A stretch of 64,000 nt of DNA from Ulota crispa (taxonomy: Eukaryota > Streptophyta > Bryopsida > Orthotrichales > Orthotrichaceae), in assembly GCA_963920765.1 (NCBI GenBank), contig OY987250.1:18034409-18098408 (forward strand), written 5' to 3'. The notes beneath the pieces are model-generated. The model made no database searches. It was not told the origin of the DNA and was given only the letters and a program-made list of their open reading frames with translations. Positions 50,770-60,802 of this stretch are shown here, piece after piece. A program made the position numbers and the translations under genes. Position 1 is the first letter of the stretch. The number at the start of each line of letters is the position of its first letter.

Positions 50770-51847
50770 CTTTACGTTAACACAACGCGTGTGGGAAGAA
50801 AAGACCAAACCCTAAAATGAGGATCCGAGCATGCTCAAGTGCTAATACCCAATTTTCCAAACGAGCGAAATCATGAGACAACAGCGAGCACTGAATTGCC
50901 CTGCAGGAAGTGGAAAATTTGCACCCGCACCTCGACAAGAATTTGCTCGCACAGAAGAAACGAAATTGAGGGAGATGAACGAAAGGCTATGCGGGCGGAA
51001 GAGCGAGTGTCCGAGAAGTCATAATTGCGCCATGTCGCACATCGAGTGCAACCACTGAACACGCTTCTTTGAAGGCCGAGACTGTGATTGCGACGCCATG
51101 GCTGCAAAATTGCTTTGCGACGTACAAAGTGTTTCAGTGCATTTGACCCGAATTTTGACAAAGGAAATGATACTGAATAATAGTTGGCATGTTCGATGAC
51201 CGAAGTGACGAAGTCTGTCCAAATCGGTGGCATGACCTCAGATTTGTCCCGGAAAGATTCTCAGATTCTTTTTTACAAAGCTGTGGAGTGTGGGCATAGA
51301 GCAGCTCCAGCCTTGCTCGCCAGACGGCGAAGCTCGGGGCCCGGGCTTGCGAGGACTCCGAATCCCGGTCCCGCACAGGCTCGCCGAACGCCAAAAGAAG
51401 GCCTGGTTTCACAAACTTCTCTTTTGAAACTGCAATTTTCAGTGCGTTCAGGAAATTTGATGTGTTCTTATTTTGGAAGCTCGTTTGCAGCTGCGGCACT
51501 ACCCACTATCAGCGCATATTGTTTTTGAAAATTTTGAACAGTGGTCTCACAGTTTTCTGTTTTCATCCTCGATTTGGCGAGTCAAGCTCAACCTCCCGCC
51601 CGGAGCAGCACCCTGCACAAAGAAAGTCACATGGGAAAATTTGTTTCTAGTCCTCCGTTTGGAGGGAAAGGCTATAGAAGCTCTAACATTACGGCCTCGC
51701 ACATGGACTGTGGTGCGGGTCTCGTCAGGTTCCTCAAGGGCCATGGTGGGCCCCACCATCGACATGGAAGCAGGTTCCATGGGGCTTCTAGGTGGGTAAA
51801 AATGCCCCCTCCCCTTCTCTACTACAATATAGCACTCTCAAGAAAGT
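50770..51847. promoter_or_regulatory. Upstream region of the thioesterase gene
   Basis: A telo-box (AAACCCTAA, plus strand 50807-50815) lies about 40 bp before the start codon. The rest contains overlapping frames on both strands with no recognisable product. No TATA box that I would defend. Confidence 0.4.
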
Positions 51848-51848
51848 C

Positions 51849-52680
51849 TACGTACCACCTTTTTGTGGCATTCAAAAAAGTTGGTATAACAAAGAAGTTA
51901 ATTGGCATTTTGTCCTCAGATTTTTTGTATGTGATCCTCATGCAATCATGATTAAGCATACAAAATTTTAGTTACTAAAAACCAGAATCCTATTTTTGAT
52001 AAATGGTTTTGTGTCAAAATCATAGATTTACAAGAAAGTTGATTAAAAATTAATGGTGATGAATTTTTGAGATTTGATTGCATGGATATGTAGGAAACAT
52101 CCATATGCACATGTTTGTTTCAAACAAAAAAATTCAAAAAGTGTCAAAACTCCTTTTATAGAAATTTTAATGTTAGAGTGATCATGACCATATTCAATAA
52201 AATAAATATTCCTATTTTTTAATTAGCTTTTGGCAAAAGATACATATCATCATGTTCAATAGTACAAAATTAATCACAATATATGAGTTAAATAGAAAAA
52301 CCAAATTGCCATAAGGAAATGTTTGTTTTACTAAATTTGGTCATAATTACATTAACATTAAAACCACTATAGAAGGAATTTTGAAACTTTTTGAAGATGT
52401 TAGTTAAAAAGAAAAATGTGTGTATGGATGTTTCCTACATATCCATGCAATCAAATCTCAAAAATTAATTACCAATGGTCTTTAAATAATTGTTATGTAA
52501 AACGGTGATTTTTAATTATATTAATTCACCAAAAATAGGATTTTGGTTACTAATAGTTGAAATTTGGTATATTCAATTGAGATTGCACAAGGATGAGAGA
52601 CAAAAAATATGAAGATCAAATGCCAATTATGCTCTTTGTTATACCAACTTTATTGAATGCAAAATGAAAACTTACGTATA
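51849..52680. mobile_element. Foldback element, family E
   Basis: Arms of about 300 bp face each other around 52265. The left arm runs through AGTTGGTATAACAAAGAAGT and ATATGTAGGAAACATCCATA; the right arm has the inverse blocks ending GTTATACCAACTTTATTG. Outer limits are approximate. No coding content. The arm sequence recurs at 52745-52883 and 58610-58723. Confidence 0.65.
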
Positions 52681-52744
52681 TTTCCTTTAGGATAATGTAC
52701 AGTACTATTCCATAAATTTTTGTCACTTTTCACTATAGTTCAAA

Positions 52745-52883
52745 AAACTTTGCATTGCATAGAGTATAATTAGTATTTTATTAATTTGAACCTTAGATGT
52801 TGGATTCTTATGCAATTCCAATCAAGCATACCAAGTTTTAATTCTTCAAAATCAAAACCCTATTTTTGGTAAATTATTTTGTA
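52745..52883 (+). repeat. Half of a family E arm, cut at TTAA
   Basis: Matches the first half of the family E left arm up to CCCTATTTTTGGTAAATT and stops exactly at the TTAA where a family A element begins. The other half is at 58610-58723 in opposite orientation. Confidence 0.65.
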
Positions 52884-53029
52884 TTAATCCCTAAAAGACT
52901 GTTGTCTCTTCGAGGAACAGGTGGGACTTTGGTGTCCCGACAGAGATGTTTCCATCATGTAGATACATGTTATATATCTAATTTTGTGTTAATTTGAATA
53001 AATCAACAATCGAGACAAAAATGGTGGTC

Positions 53030-53290
53030 GTGGTAAGAACCACGGTGGGTTGACAGCACAGCAGCCATAAATTCCAAAGCGTTTTGCTGTCTTGTTACAT
53101 GCACAGCTCAGGGGATTAGGTAGCGAGTTGGCTGACTCAATTTTCTGTCTCACTAGCTGCCAAGCTGTAGGAAGTCATTACCGCTTGACGAGTACAATGG
53201 GATTTGAACTTGGACTGGCGAGCGGCCAAAGATGATCATTTGTCTAGCCAACCAAGTTCACGACTTGGCGACTGAAGACAAGTTTTTAGT
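53030..53290 (-). repeat. tRNA-derived SINE-like sequence
   Basis: On the minus strand, box A-like TTGGCTAGACAAATG is followed about 40 nt later by box B AAGTTCAAATCCC, the layout of a tRNA-related SINE head. It does not fold as an intact tRNA. Element ends were not determined. Confidence 0.35.
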
Positions 53291-53929
53291 TTTTTTGTAT
53301 GCCCATAAGGGCACGCGGGTACCTTACGGTGGTATTTATTTTATCTTTGTTCTTTTCATTAGGAAGTATGAAAAGAAGTAAGGTAGATATCTTAAATAGA
53401 AGTAGTTTGGGAGAAATCCTAAAGTAGTTTGCCTTTAATTTAAAATTTGAGGTGGAATAATCTCAAGATAATGATAAGGGTAAATTAAAGAGTCCAATGA
53501 ATAGGCCTACCCATATAAGAGGGGTATGGGCTGATCCATGTACCCAAGGCATCTTAGAAAGCTTCCAAACATTTTGGAGTGTAGTGCAAAGAAGGGAAAA
53601 TAAATCCAAATGTGATAAGAGCCATAACATATTATGTATGTTGAATTTTGAAGTGAGATTTGTTGAGCTTGTGTATCTTTGTGTGAGGTTTCTGAAAATT
53701 ATATGTTTGCTTGATTTAGAGTTAGCATTCAAAAGTTGTGCTTGTTTCAGTGGAGGAAAGTCTGCTGCCTTCTATGTGAAAGGATGGAGATTTTAATCAA
53801 TCATAGAAACTAGACAGCTTGTTAGTTTGCTACAAAATTTTGAGGGTGTAAAAAACATTGTATAATAATTTTAGAAAGTAATCATACTTAAGATTTGGCA
53901 ATTTGAAGAGGAAGATATGGAGGTCCAAA

Positions 53930-54480
53930 GGCTTGGAGGTTGTATGTATTTGATGAAGAGAAAGGCCGCAACTTTGAAGAGTCATATTTACTAATTAGGC
54001 TGATATTTTTTTATGAAAATTTTGTGAATGATAACTTGTCAAATTTTGTTTTCAAAATGTTATCACCCATATCATTTGAAGGATTTTTGAATGAATTGTA
54101 TTGAGTTAAAGTTGGGAGGAAAGCTGTCTATTTGCAAGAGAGTGGCAGCAACTTTGATGAGCCATAACTTTTGGCTTGTTTAGAATTTTCTTTTTGAAAT
54201 TTTAATGGATGATAACTTGTCAAATTAGCTTTTTAGATTATTATCACTCAAGTCATTTGGAGGATTTTTGAGAGAGTTATGATCTGTAGAAGTTAAGAGG
54301 TTGGGTGTCTTTTTCAATTTAGATATCCAAACTTTGATTGGCTATAACTTTGGACAGAGTCTTAGTTTTTAGTAAATTTTTTTTGTGTTGTGCTTGATAG
54401 TGTCAGTTTTTCAAGTTGATGTCACACATGTGTTTTGAAGCTATAACACAAAAATTATAGAGCTTCAAAGGAACACTAGT
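53930..54480. repeat. Degenerate tandem repeat, 180-bp period, three units
   Basis: The phrase AACTTTGA(A/T)(G/T)(A/G)G(T/C)(C/T)AT recurs at about 53970, 54150 and 54330. It is followed in each unit by blocks such as GATAACTTGTCAAATT and TCATTTGAAGGATTTTTGA. Spacing is 180 bp each time; identity is perhaps 65-75%. Lies within the candidate solo LTR. Confidence 0.6.
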
Positions 54481-55727
54481 TGATTTGCTTAGAATAGAGA
54501 AGAAACTCCATTTTGTTTTCTTTCCAATTTTGATTGTATTATAGTTTGAAGTGAGATTTAGAGGTTTTGGTTAAAGTACACAACCGTGTCTATTCTAGAG
54601 AGAAGATTGTCTTCAAAATTTCCAACTAGAGTTTGCAGTAGACAATCGTATTCATTATAGAGAAAACATTATCTCTCTAGAAATTTTATAGATAATTTGC
54701 AATAGTTGGAAACTATTCTAGAGAGCAAGTGTTCTCTAAACTTTTAATTGGAATTTGTGATTGAAAAATCCAACTACACTAAGTCGCAGCCAAATACTCT
54801 GCATATTTTCAAAGCTCGCTCCTCTCTACTTGACATTGGGCATGTATCTTTGGATAAGCTACTTTGTGTGATTTTTTGAAACTTTTATCAAAGGCGGGGA
54901 ATTCAAAATCTACGTGGGCATCTAATTTTTTCCTCATTCCCACAATTATTGAAGAAGTTATGCATGAAAATCTGAAAAGCAAGGGAGGATTGCCCGCTTG
55001 AGCAGCCCAAAAACTTCTTTAAAAGTTAATTTAAAAAAAAAAAAAAAACATTGAAATTGGTTTTTTAGATTTTTTATAGGTGAGAAGCTTTGAATCATTC
55101 AATTTCAATCAATGACATGAAAGTTATGAGGAGTTTTTGTTTGTGGGCAGTTATGGAATCTCTACTCTAAAATAAACTTTGAAGTCCTTTATTTTACTCA
55201 ATTTTTAATAATTTGGAAAACAAAACAAAACCAAAGGATGTAGATTGTTTATCACAACATTATGACCGTTGGGATTAGCATTTTTCATTTTATAATTAAA
55301 TTCTTAACAATTTAGTGATTTGACTCATTCTCTACTTCTTTTTATTTACTGATTTTTCCTATGTGTTGTGTAGTTCTAATTGATTTGATAATTCTCCCAC
55401 ACACAGCTAATTTGATCTCCTACATTGGAAAAATAAAGCACAAAGTTGCATAGAGCAATTATTTTCATGTAAGAATGGTCAAAGGCTTTTGAAATTTTGC
55501 AGTAGCATGAAAAAAACTTTTCTTTTCACTTTAGATGTAAATATCTCACTCATATCCATCTGGAATGACTTGATTTTTTTTCTACAAGTACCTAATCTTG
55601 TCTAGAGCAAGATCCTACGATTGGAATTCCAAAATTTTCAAAAAAAAATTCCTTCTTACTAGCCCCCCAAAAGTGGCAGTTTTGAGTGATTTTCACTGAA
55701 AAAATGGCTCAGTCCTTTAGGTGTTAA

Positions 55728-56504
55728 TGAATGATTGGTAAAAAAAATCAAATAAATTTGATCACAAATTGGGGTACTAGGAGGCAGCGTTTTTTTTTTT
55801 GACAAATTTATTCTAGAATCTAACCTCAAAGTTGCCCTAGCAAATGTTACACTGGCCACTTTATACTTGGGGCCGGATTGAGGGCCGGCTTGAACTCTTC
55901 AAATCTTGATCAATAGGATTGCTTGGTTGTCCTCAATTTGGCCCAAGGACTTTATACTTGGGCCGAGCTGGAACTACAATTATCTTAAGAATTTTGGGTA
56001 AAAATGTGGATGAAAATGCCCACTCCTTACGCAAACATCAAATTTGCCAGTTTTTGGATGAAAGTAGCTTATATTAGTAAACCTATTGGATGTACAAGCA
56101 CACTTCATTAATTCAATCCAATTATAGCCATATTTTCCTTACTTGCATGCATTTTGGGGTGCCAATTGCTCTACCCTAACATATACAAAAAAAAAAAAAA
56201 ACATTGCTTGGGAGGTGACCCTAAATCTTGTCCATTGGATAAATCACTCCTCATTTCATTTGAGGTTAAGACAAAATCATTTCAGGTGTAGAAAGAATAA
56301 AACTACACCTCCACTAGACATTTGGTCCATGGTGTGAAACCAGTAATTGGACAAATAAGTATATGATAACGTAGCAATATTCCTCCAAACCCCTCCAAAT
56401 GAAGCCTTGGAATGCACTTTGATCTGCTTGCTCTAGATGTCCTGGTCTAAATGGGGCCTTTTGTTTTGAATAAAAATATAACTTTTTGGAAACAATTTAA
56501 GTGA
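55728..56504. other. Spacer including an empty-site relative
   Basis: About 55960-56165 matches, on the opposite strand, both flanks of the element at 3488-4789 without the insert. Otherwise no gene recognised. Confidence 0.5.
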
Positions 56505-57030
56505 CGGAAAATAACAAAAGTGCGCCTCAATTTTTCCAAAATATCAATTATAGTCCTATAGTATTTGGAATATAAAAAAGACCCTTAGTTTTGTGTAAAA
56601 ATATCAATTATAAATGTAGTTATCTTTGAAAATATCTAACACTCTTAGTTCTCTTGTACCTCTTTAGTGCAAATTTTTGTAAATATTGGGATGACAATGG
56701 AAATTACAAAAACTAGATGCAAGTTGAATGTATGTCAAATTTTGGAGGCAAGCTCTTCAAGCTTTATATTGGGTTTTTGAGTTTAAGTTTATTGTGGCCA
56801 AAGTCATTGCACTGATTGAACAACACGCTTTTTGTTGCCAACGTCTTTGGTGTAAATGTGACCTAGTAAAGAGGCACAATAAAACTAAGGGTATTAGATG
56901 TTTTCCAAAATAACTGTGGGTATAATTGCTATTTGTTCACAAAACCGGGGATTTTTTTGATATTTCAAACAATATATAAGGGCATATTTGATATTTTGAA
57001 AGAACTAAGAGGCATTTTTGATATTTTCTC
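56505..57030. mobile_element. Long-TIR element (Mutator-like style)
   Basis: Inverted repeats of roughly 165 bp, starting GGAAAATAACAAAAGTGC on the left and ending GGCATTTTTGATATTTTC on the right. Internal sequence is unrelated to known proteins. The target duplication is unclear. Confidence 0.55.
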
Positions 57031-57094
57031 TACTAAATTTCACCCATACAAAATTCCATTATTAACATAGAGTGACTCACCCATAACATTGTTA

Positions 57095-57244
57095 AGCAAG
57101 GCCCTGCGTACCTTTGGTATCATTCCCCCAGATACCTAGAGGGGAATAAAGTCATAATACTAGCCCACTGATTGGCCTGGTATTATAATTTTTTTCCCCT
57201 CTAAGTATCTGGGGGAATGATACCAAGGTTAGGCGGGGCCTTGC
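57095..57244. mobile_element. Palindromic MITE
   Basis: Left AGCAAGGCCCTGCG and right CGGGGCCTTGC with a nearly palindromic interior (CCCCAGATACCTAGAGGGG and its inverse). TTA on both sides suggests a 3-bp Harbinger-type target. Confidence 0.6.
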
Positions 57245-57247
57245 TTA

Positions 57248-57726
57248 GAGCACCTCCACCAGTCCGGAATATCTGTGACTTGCCAAGCATGTTTGCAAGG
57301 GCTCGGAGCTACGGTTTTGAGCAGGCAATGGTATCAATTCCCATCGATTTGGAGTGGAATGGACTCACTAGAGGATCTAGACCACAACATCCGGAATGGC
57401 TGAATTGAAGGACGTGCCATTCAGGCTTTGGGACCCTTGCCAGATCACGGAGGTCATGGGCCCAAGCTTGCCCTTGCAGCCACGTAGGCCCTTGCTCGAA
57501 CACTATCGTCACATAGTCTAAAATTAGCCCAAGATTTGAGTAAGAGAGCGGAATTCCAGCTCGCCACAGAGAGCAGCAACCCCAGCAGCTTGTTGTCCCC
57601 AAACCCCAATTTGGCGAGTCCGCGGAAAAATATTTTTTGAGCATGTGACCGGTAGGGGTCAAAAATGTCAACAGTACCAAAATGACTTGCTAAGTGAGCA
57701 GCCAAAGTCAACCAGTGGAGGTGCTC
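57248..57726. mobile_element. Harbinger/Tourist-like MITE
   Basis: Left GAGCACCTCCACCAGT, right ACCAGTGGAGGTGCTC, 479 bp, flanked by TTA (57245-57247, 57727-57729). It abuts the palindromic MITE at 57095-57244, sharing the TTA between them. Confidence 0.7.
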
Positions 57727-57729
57727 TTA

Positions 57730-57969
57730 ACAATAGAGCCTTGCACGAGAGCCCTCACAGCCTTGTGAGGGACCTCTTATGAGGGCTAGGAAGGCCACGT
57801 GAGGGCAGCCAAGCCCTCATCGATTTCCCCCGCTTTTCCTATTAGGGCTCGTGAGGGTCGGCCCATAAGGGCTCCTTTTTACTATTTTTTATTGTTTTGT
57901 TGCTTTGTTAGTTTTTACTGTTTTGTAAGTTTTTTTTTCTGAATTATTAGTTATTTTTTGCTCTATTAG
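57730..57969. repeat. Cluster of CCCTCA/TGAGGG motifs
   Basis: About eight inverted occurrences of CCCTCA and TGAGGG between 57745 and 57870 suggest the remains of another palindromic element. Ends not resolved. Confidence 0.3.
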
Positions 57970-58560
57970 TTAATCCTTAAATGCCCAAGGTATTTTTTGA
58001 GCTTTTAGGAATTTGTTTTAAGTTGAACAAAAAGTTAAATTTTGATAAGTTTTATTATTTTTTTTAGTACTAGAACCGTACAAAAATAAACTACATATGT
58101 TACAAATCACATAGGAAAAGAAAACACAACAGTATCACTTATGGACTGAGAGTTTATTATGTTTGATCAACAAAGTGTTAAAACTGTGAAAATGACTTGG
58201 AGTCTTTCAATCCTCTTTTCACATGTCAAATCCAAAAAAATGTTCACATGAAAAATAGCGGGTTAAAGGACATAATAGACATAACTCCAATCAATTTACA
58301 GCTTCTCAAAATCTCTTCCACAATTTCTTTCAATGAATTTCTAGTGTAATATTTTTTCCAAAGTCTACTATATTAGAGGCTCATTTCCAAGAGCTCTCAA
58401 CACCAAAAAAGTCAAGATTGTAGAGGACACCCTTGCACAAAATCTTGAATACAAAAATCGTAATCAGTCATTTAGAAAATTAGTTTTTGATGCTAAAACT
58501 AGACTTCAAAAAGAATAATTTAAAATTTAAAATATCTATTTTACAAAATTTGGGTGTATC
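57970..58560 (-). mobile_element. TTAA-bounded element, family B, one end lost
   Basis: Begins TTAATCCTTAAATGCCCAAG. The body matches family B in minus orientation to about 58540 (GATGCTAAAACTAGACTTC). The far terminus and its hairpin cannot be found. Confidence 0.6.
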
Positions 58561-58609
58561 AAAGGTCTCATTGAAATTTTTGTAGATCAAGTTTTTGTTA
58601 CTTAAAGGG

Positions 58610-58723
58610 GTTCTTTTTTTTGTAGGAGATGTGCATATGGATGTTTCCTACATATTCATGCAATCTCATCTCAAAAATTCATCACTAATAATTTCAATCA
58701 ATTATCATGTAAAATCATGAATT
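58610..58723 (-). repeat. Other half of the family E arm, cut at TTAA
   Basis: Read on the minus strand it continues the family E arm exactly where 52883 stops (ATTCATGATTTTACATG onwards, to ATATGTAGGAAACATCC). It abuts the TTAA of the family A copy at 58724. Confidence 0.65.
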
Positions 58724-59659
58724 TAACTCCTAAAGGACTAAGCCATTTTTTCAGTGAAAATCACTCAAAACTGCCACTTTTGGGGGGGTTAGTAAAAAGG
58801 TAATTTTTTTTGAAAATTTTGGAATTCCAATCGTAGGATCTTGCTCTAGACAAGATTAGGTACTTGTAGAAAAAAAATCAAGTCATTCCAGATGGATATG
58901 AGTGAGATATTTACATCTAAAGTGAAAAGAAAAGTTTTTTTCATGCTACTGCAAAATTTCAAAAGCCTTTGACCATTCTTACATGAAAATAATTGCTCTA
59001 TGCAACTTTGTGCTTTATTTTTCCAATGTAGGAGATCAAATTAGCTGTGTGTGGGAGAATTATCAAATCAATTAGAACTACACAACACATAGGAAAAATC
59101 AGTAAATAAAAAGAAGTAGAGAATGAGTCAAATCACTAAATTGTTAAGAATTTAATTATAAAATGAAAAATGCTAATCCCAACGGTCATAATGTTGTGAT
59201 AAACAATCTACATCCTTTGGTTTTGTTTTGTTTTCCAAATTATTAAAAATTGAGTAAAATAAAGGACTTCAAAGTTTATTTTAGAGTAGAGATTCCATAA
59301 CTGCCCACAAACAAAAACTCCTCATAACTTTCATGTCATTGATTGAAATTGAATGATTCAAAGCTTCTCACCTATAAAAAATCTAAAAAACCAATTTCAA
59401 TGTTTTTTTTTTTTTTTTAAATTAACTTTTAAAGAAGTTTTTGGGCTGCTCAAGCGGGCAATCCTCCCTTGCTTTTCAGATTTTCATGCATAACTTCTTC
59501 AATAATTGTGGGAATGAGGAAAAAATTAGATGCCCACGTAGATTTTGAATTCCCCGCCTTTGATAAAAGTTTCAAAAAATCACACAAAGTAGCTTATTCA
59601 AAGATACATGCTTGAACTCCCACCTGTCCCCGAAGGGACAACAGTCCTTTAGGGGTTAA
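58724..59659 (+). mobile_element. TTAA-bounded element, family A
   Basis: Left TTAACTCCTAAAGGACTAAG, right CAGTCCTTTAGGGGTTAA, 936 bp. The right hairpin is TGTCCC-CGAA-GGGACA (59625-59640). The inner part is identical by eye to the inverse of 54858-55645. Confidence 0.8.
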
Positions 59660-60132
59660 AACAAGGGTACCATGTGGCACTCGCATGATGCCAATTGGCT
59701 CCGACTAGACTCCTTGAGTGCCTTCTTTTTTCCCCAGAAAATAGTAAATTTTATTTAATTTCAATCTAGGAAGGAACATTGATCAATTGAATATTAAAAT
59801 AGGGTACCAGGAAGCATCACCAAAGTCCAGCCGGAGCCGACTGATTCCCTTAGGGTGGTTCCTGGTACACTAGGCTTTGCATGGGGGCATGGAGGCACTA
59901 GGGTTTTTTTTTTTCCATTTGTAAGGAGTGCCAAAGTGGCGATTTAAAGTATTATAGTGGTGCTCCATATTTCAACATTCATCCACATATTGGATATAAA
60001 ATACATGTCTATAATTTGGTATTCATCCACAATTTGGCAAGGTTTTTTTTCTATAGGCTTGGTGCCAATCAAAAAAATTGGTGCAATTTTGCCCCAAACT
60101 GCCACACAAACAAACAAACAAACAAAACAAAA

Positions 60133-60177
<45 letters not shown>

Positions 60178-60802
60178 CCCAAGGTGACCCCAACTCCTAT
60201 TCACTAACTTACAACTGAACTCCTTTAGGCATTTATTTAAGACAGGAGTGGGTGCTGACATGGACTTGTCGTCAAATGGAAGTCCCTCCGGTGTAAATGT
60301 TTTACTGGACAAAACCTTGATATTGACCAGTGAAAATGCTTATTGTTTTGTCCAGCGCCTCTGGACGTCCCAGTCTGAACTTACTTGTTGTTGTATCAAT
60401 CAAATCCTACCAAAATGCAGAGAAAATACTTTGACTTCCACAACTTCCATGTCATCTTCTTCAAGGAACTCTACCGACTTCGGTCCACGCCAAGAGAGAG
60501 AGCATAGTAACAATTGCACAAAGACAGAAACTGAAAAGAAGAAGACTAACAAAACACTTCGAAAATAAATGGCATCCAGCTGGGAGTCAAAAGCAAGTTG
60601 AGGGCAGAAACGAAAGCATTATGAACATGAGATGTACAAAAATTCTTGATCCAAAAAGGTTTGCAACACCACCACTCTCCCCCTCCACAGGAGTTACAGC
60701 AGACTGGCTATGGCCCCACACTCCCTGGGCAGTAGCGAAGAAGGCAAGCCAGCAAGCAAGCAGGGTGTGAGTGTGAATGGAGCTATGGTAGCAATAGCGT
60801 TG
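59660..60802. other. No firm gene; poly-A run
   Basis: Holds a 39-base A-run at 60134-60172 preceded by CAAA repeats. Minus-strand segments near 60520-60400 (VEFLEEDDMEVVEVKVFSLH) and 60330-60220 (KTFTPEGLPFDDKSMSAPTP) read like protein, but I could not join them or recognise them. Confidence 0.3.

Larger units (their letters stand above)
52933..54835. mobile_element. Candidate solo LTR (fossil) inside a family A element
   Basis: The inserted segment begins TGTCCCGACAG and ends CTACTTGACA (TGTC...GACA) and is flanked by TTGG on both sides (52929-52932, 54836-54839). These are signs of an LTR with a 4-bp target duplication. About 1.9 kb, no internal coding region seen. Family not assigned. 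Confidence 0.45.
52884..55727 (-). mobile_element. TTAA-bounded element, family A, split by a TG...CA insertion
   Basis: Minus-orientation copy. Its right terminus is at 52884-52932 (TTAATCCCTAAAAGACTGTTG), with a slightly decayed hairpin. It resumes at 54836 and ends at the left terminus (CAGTCCTTTAGGTGTTAA) at 55727. About 54858-55645 is identical, as far as I can read, to the inverse of the copy at 58724-59659, while the outer 75-80 bp at each end differ at several sites. Confidence 0.75.

Noticed and set aside
52884-59659. One large transposon with 0.9-kb inverted repeats
   Set aside because: The missing half of the target arm lies between the repeats and inverted, which fits an inversion between two separate insertions, not one element inserted at one site.
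60134-60172. Poly-A tail of a LINE or SINE
   Set aside because: The A-run is clear, but I found no element body or target duplication on either side.
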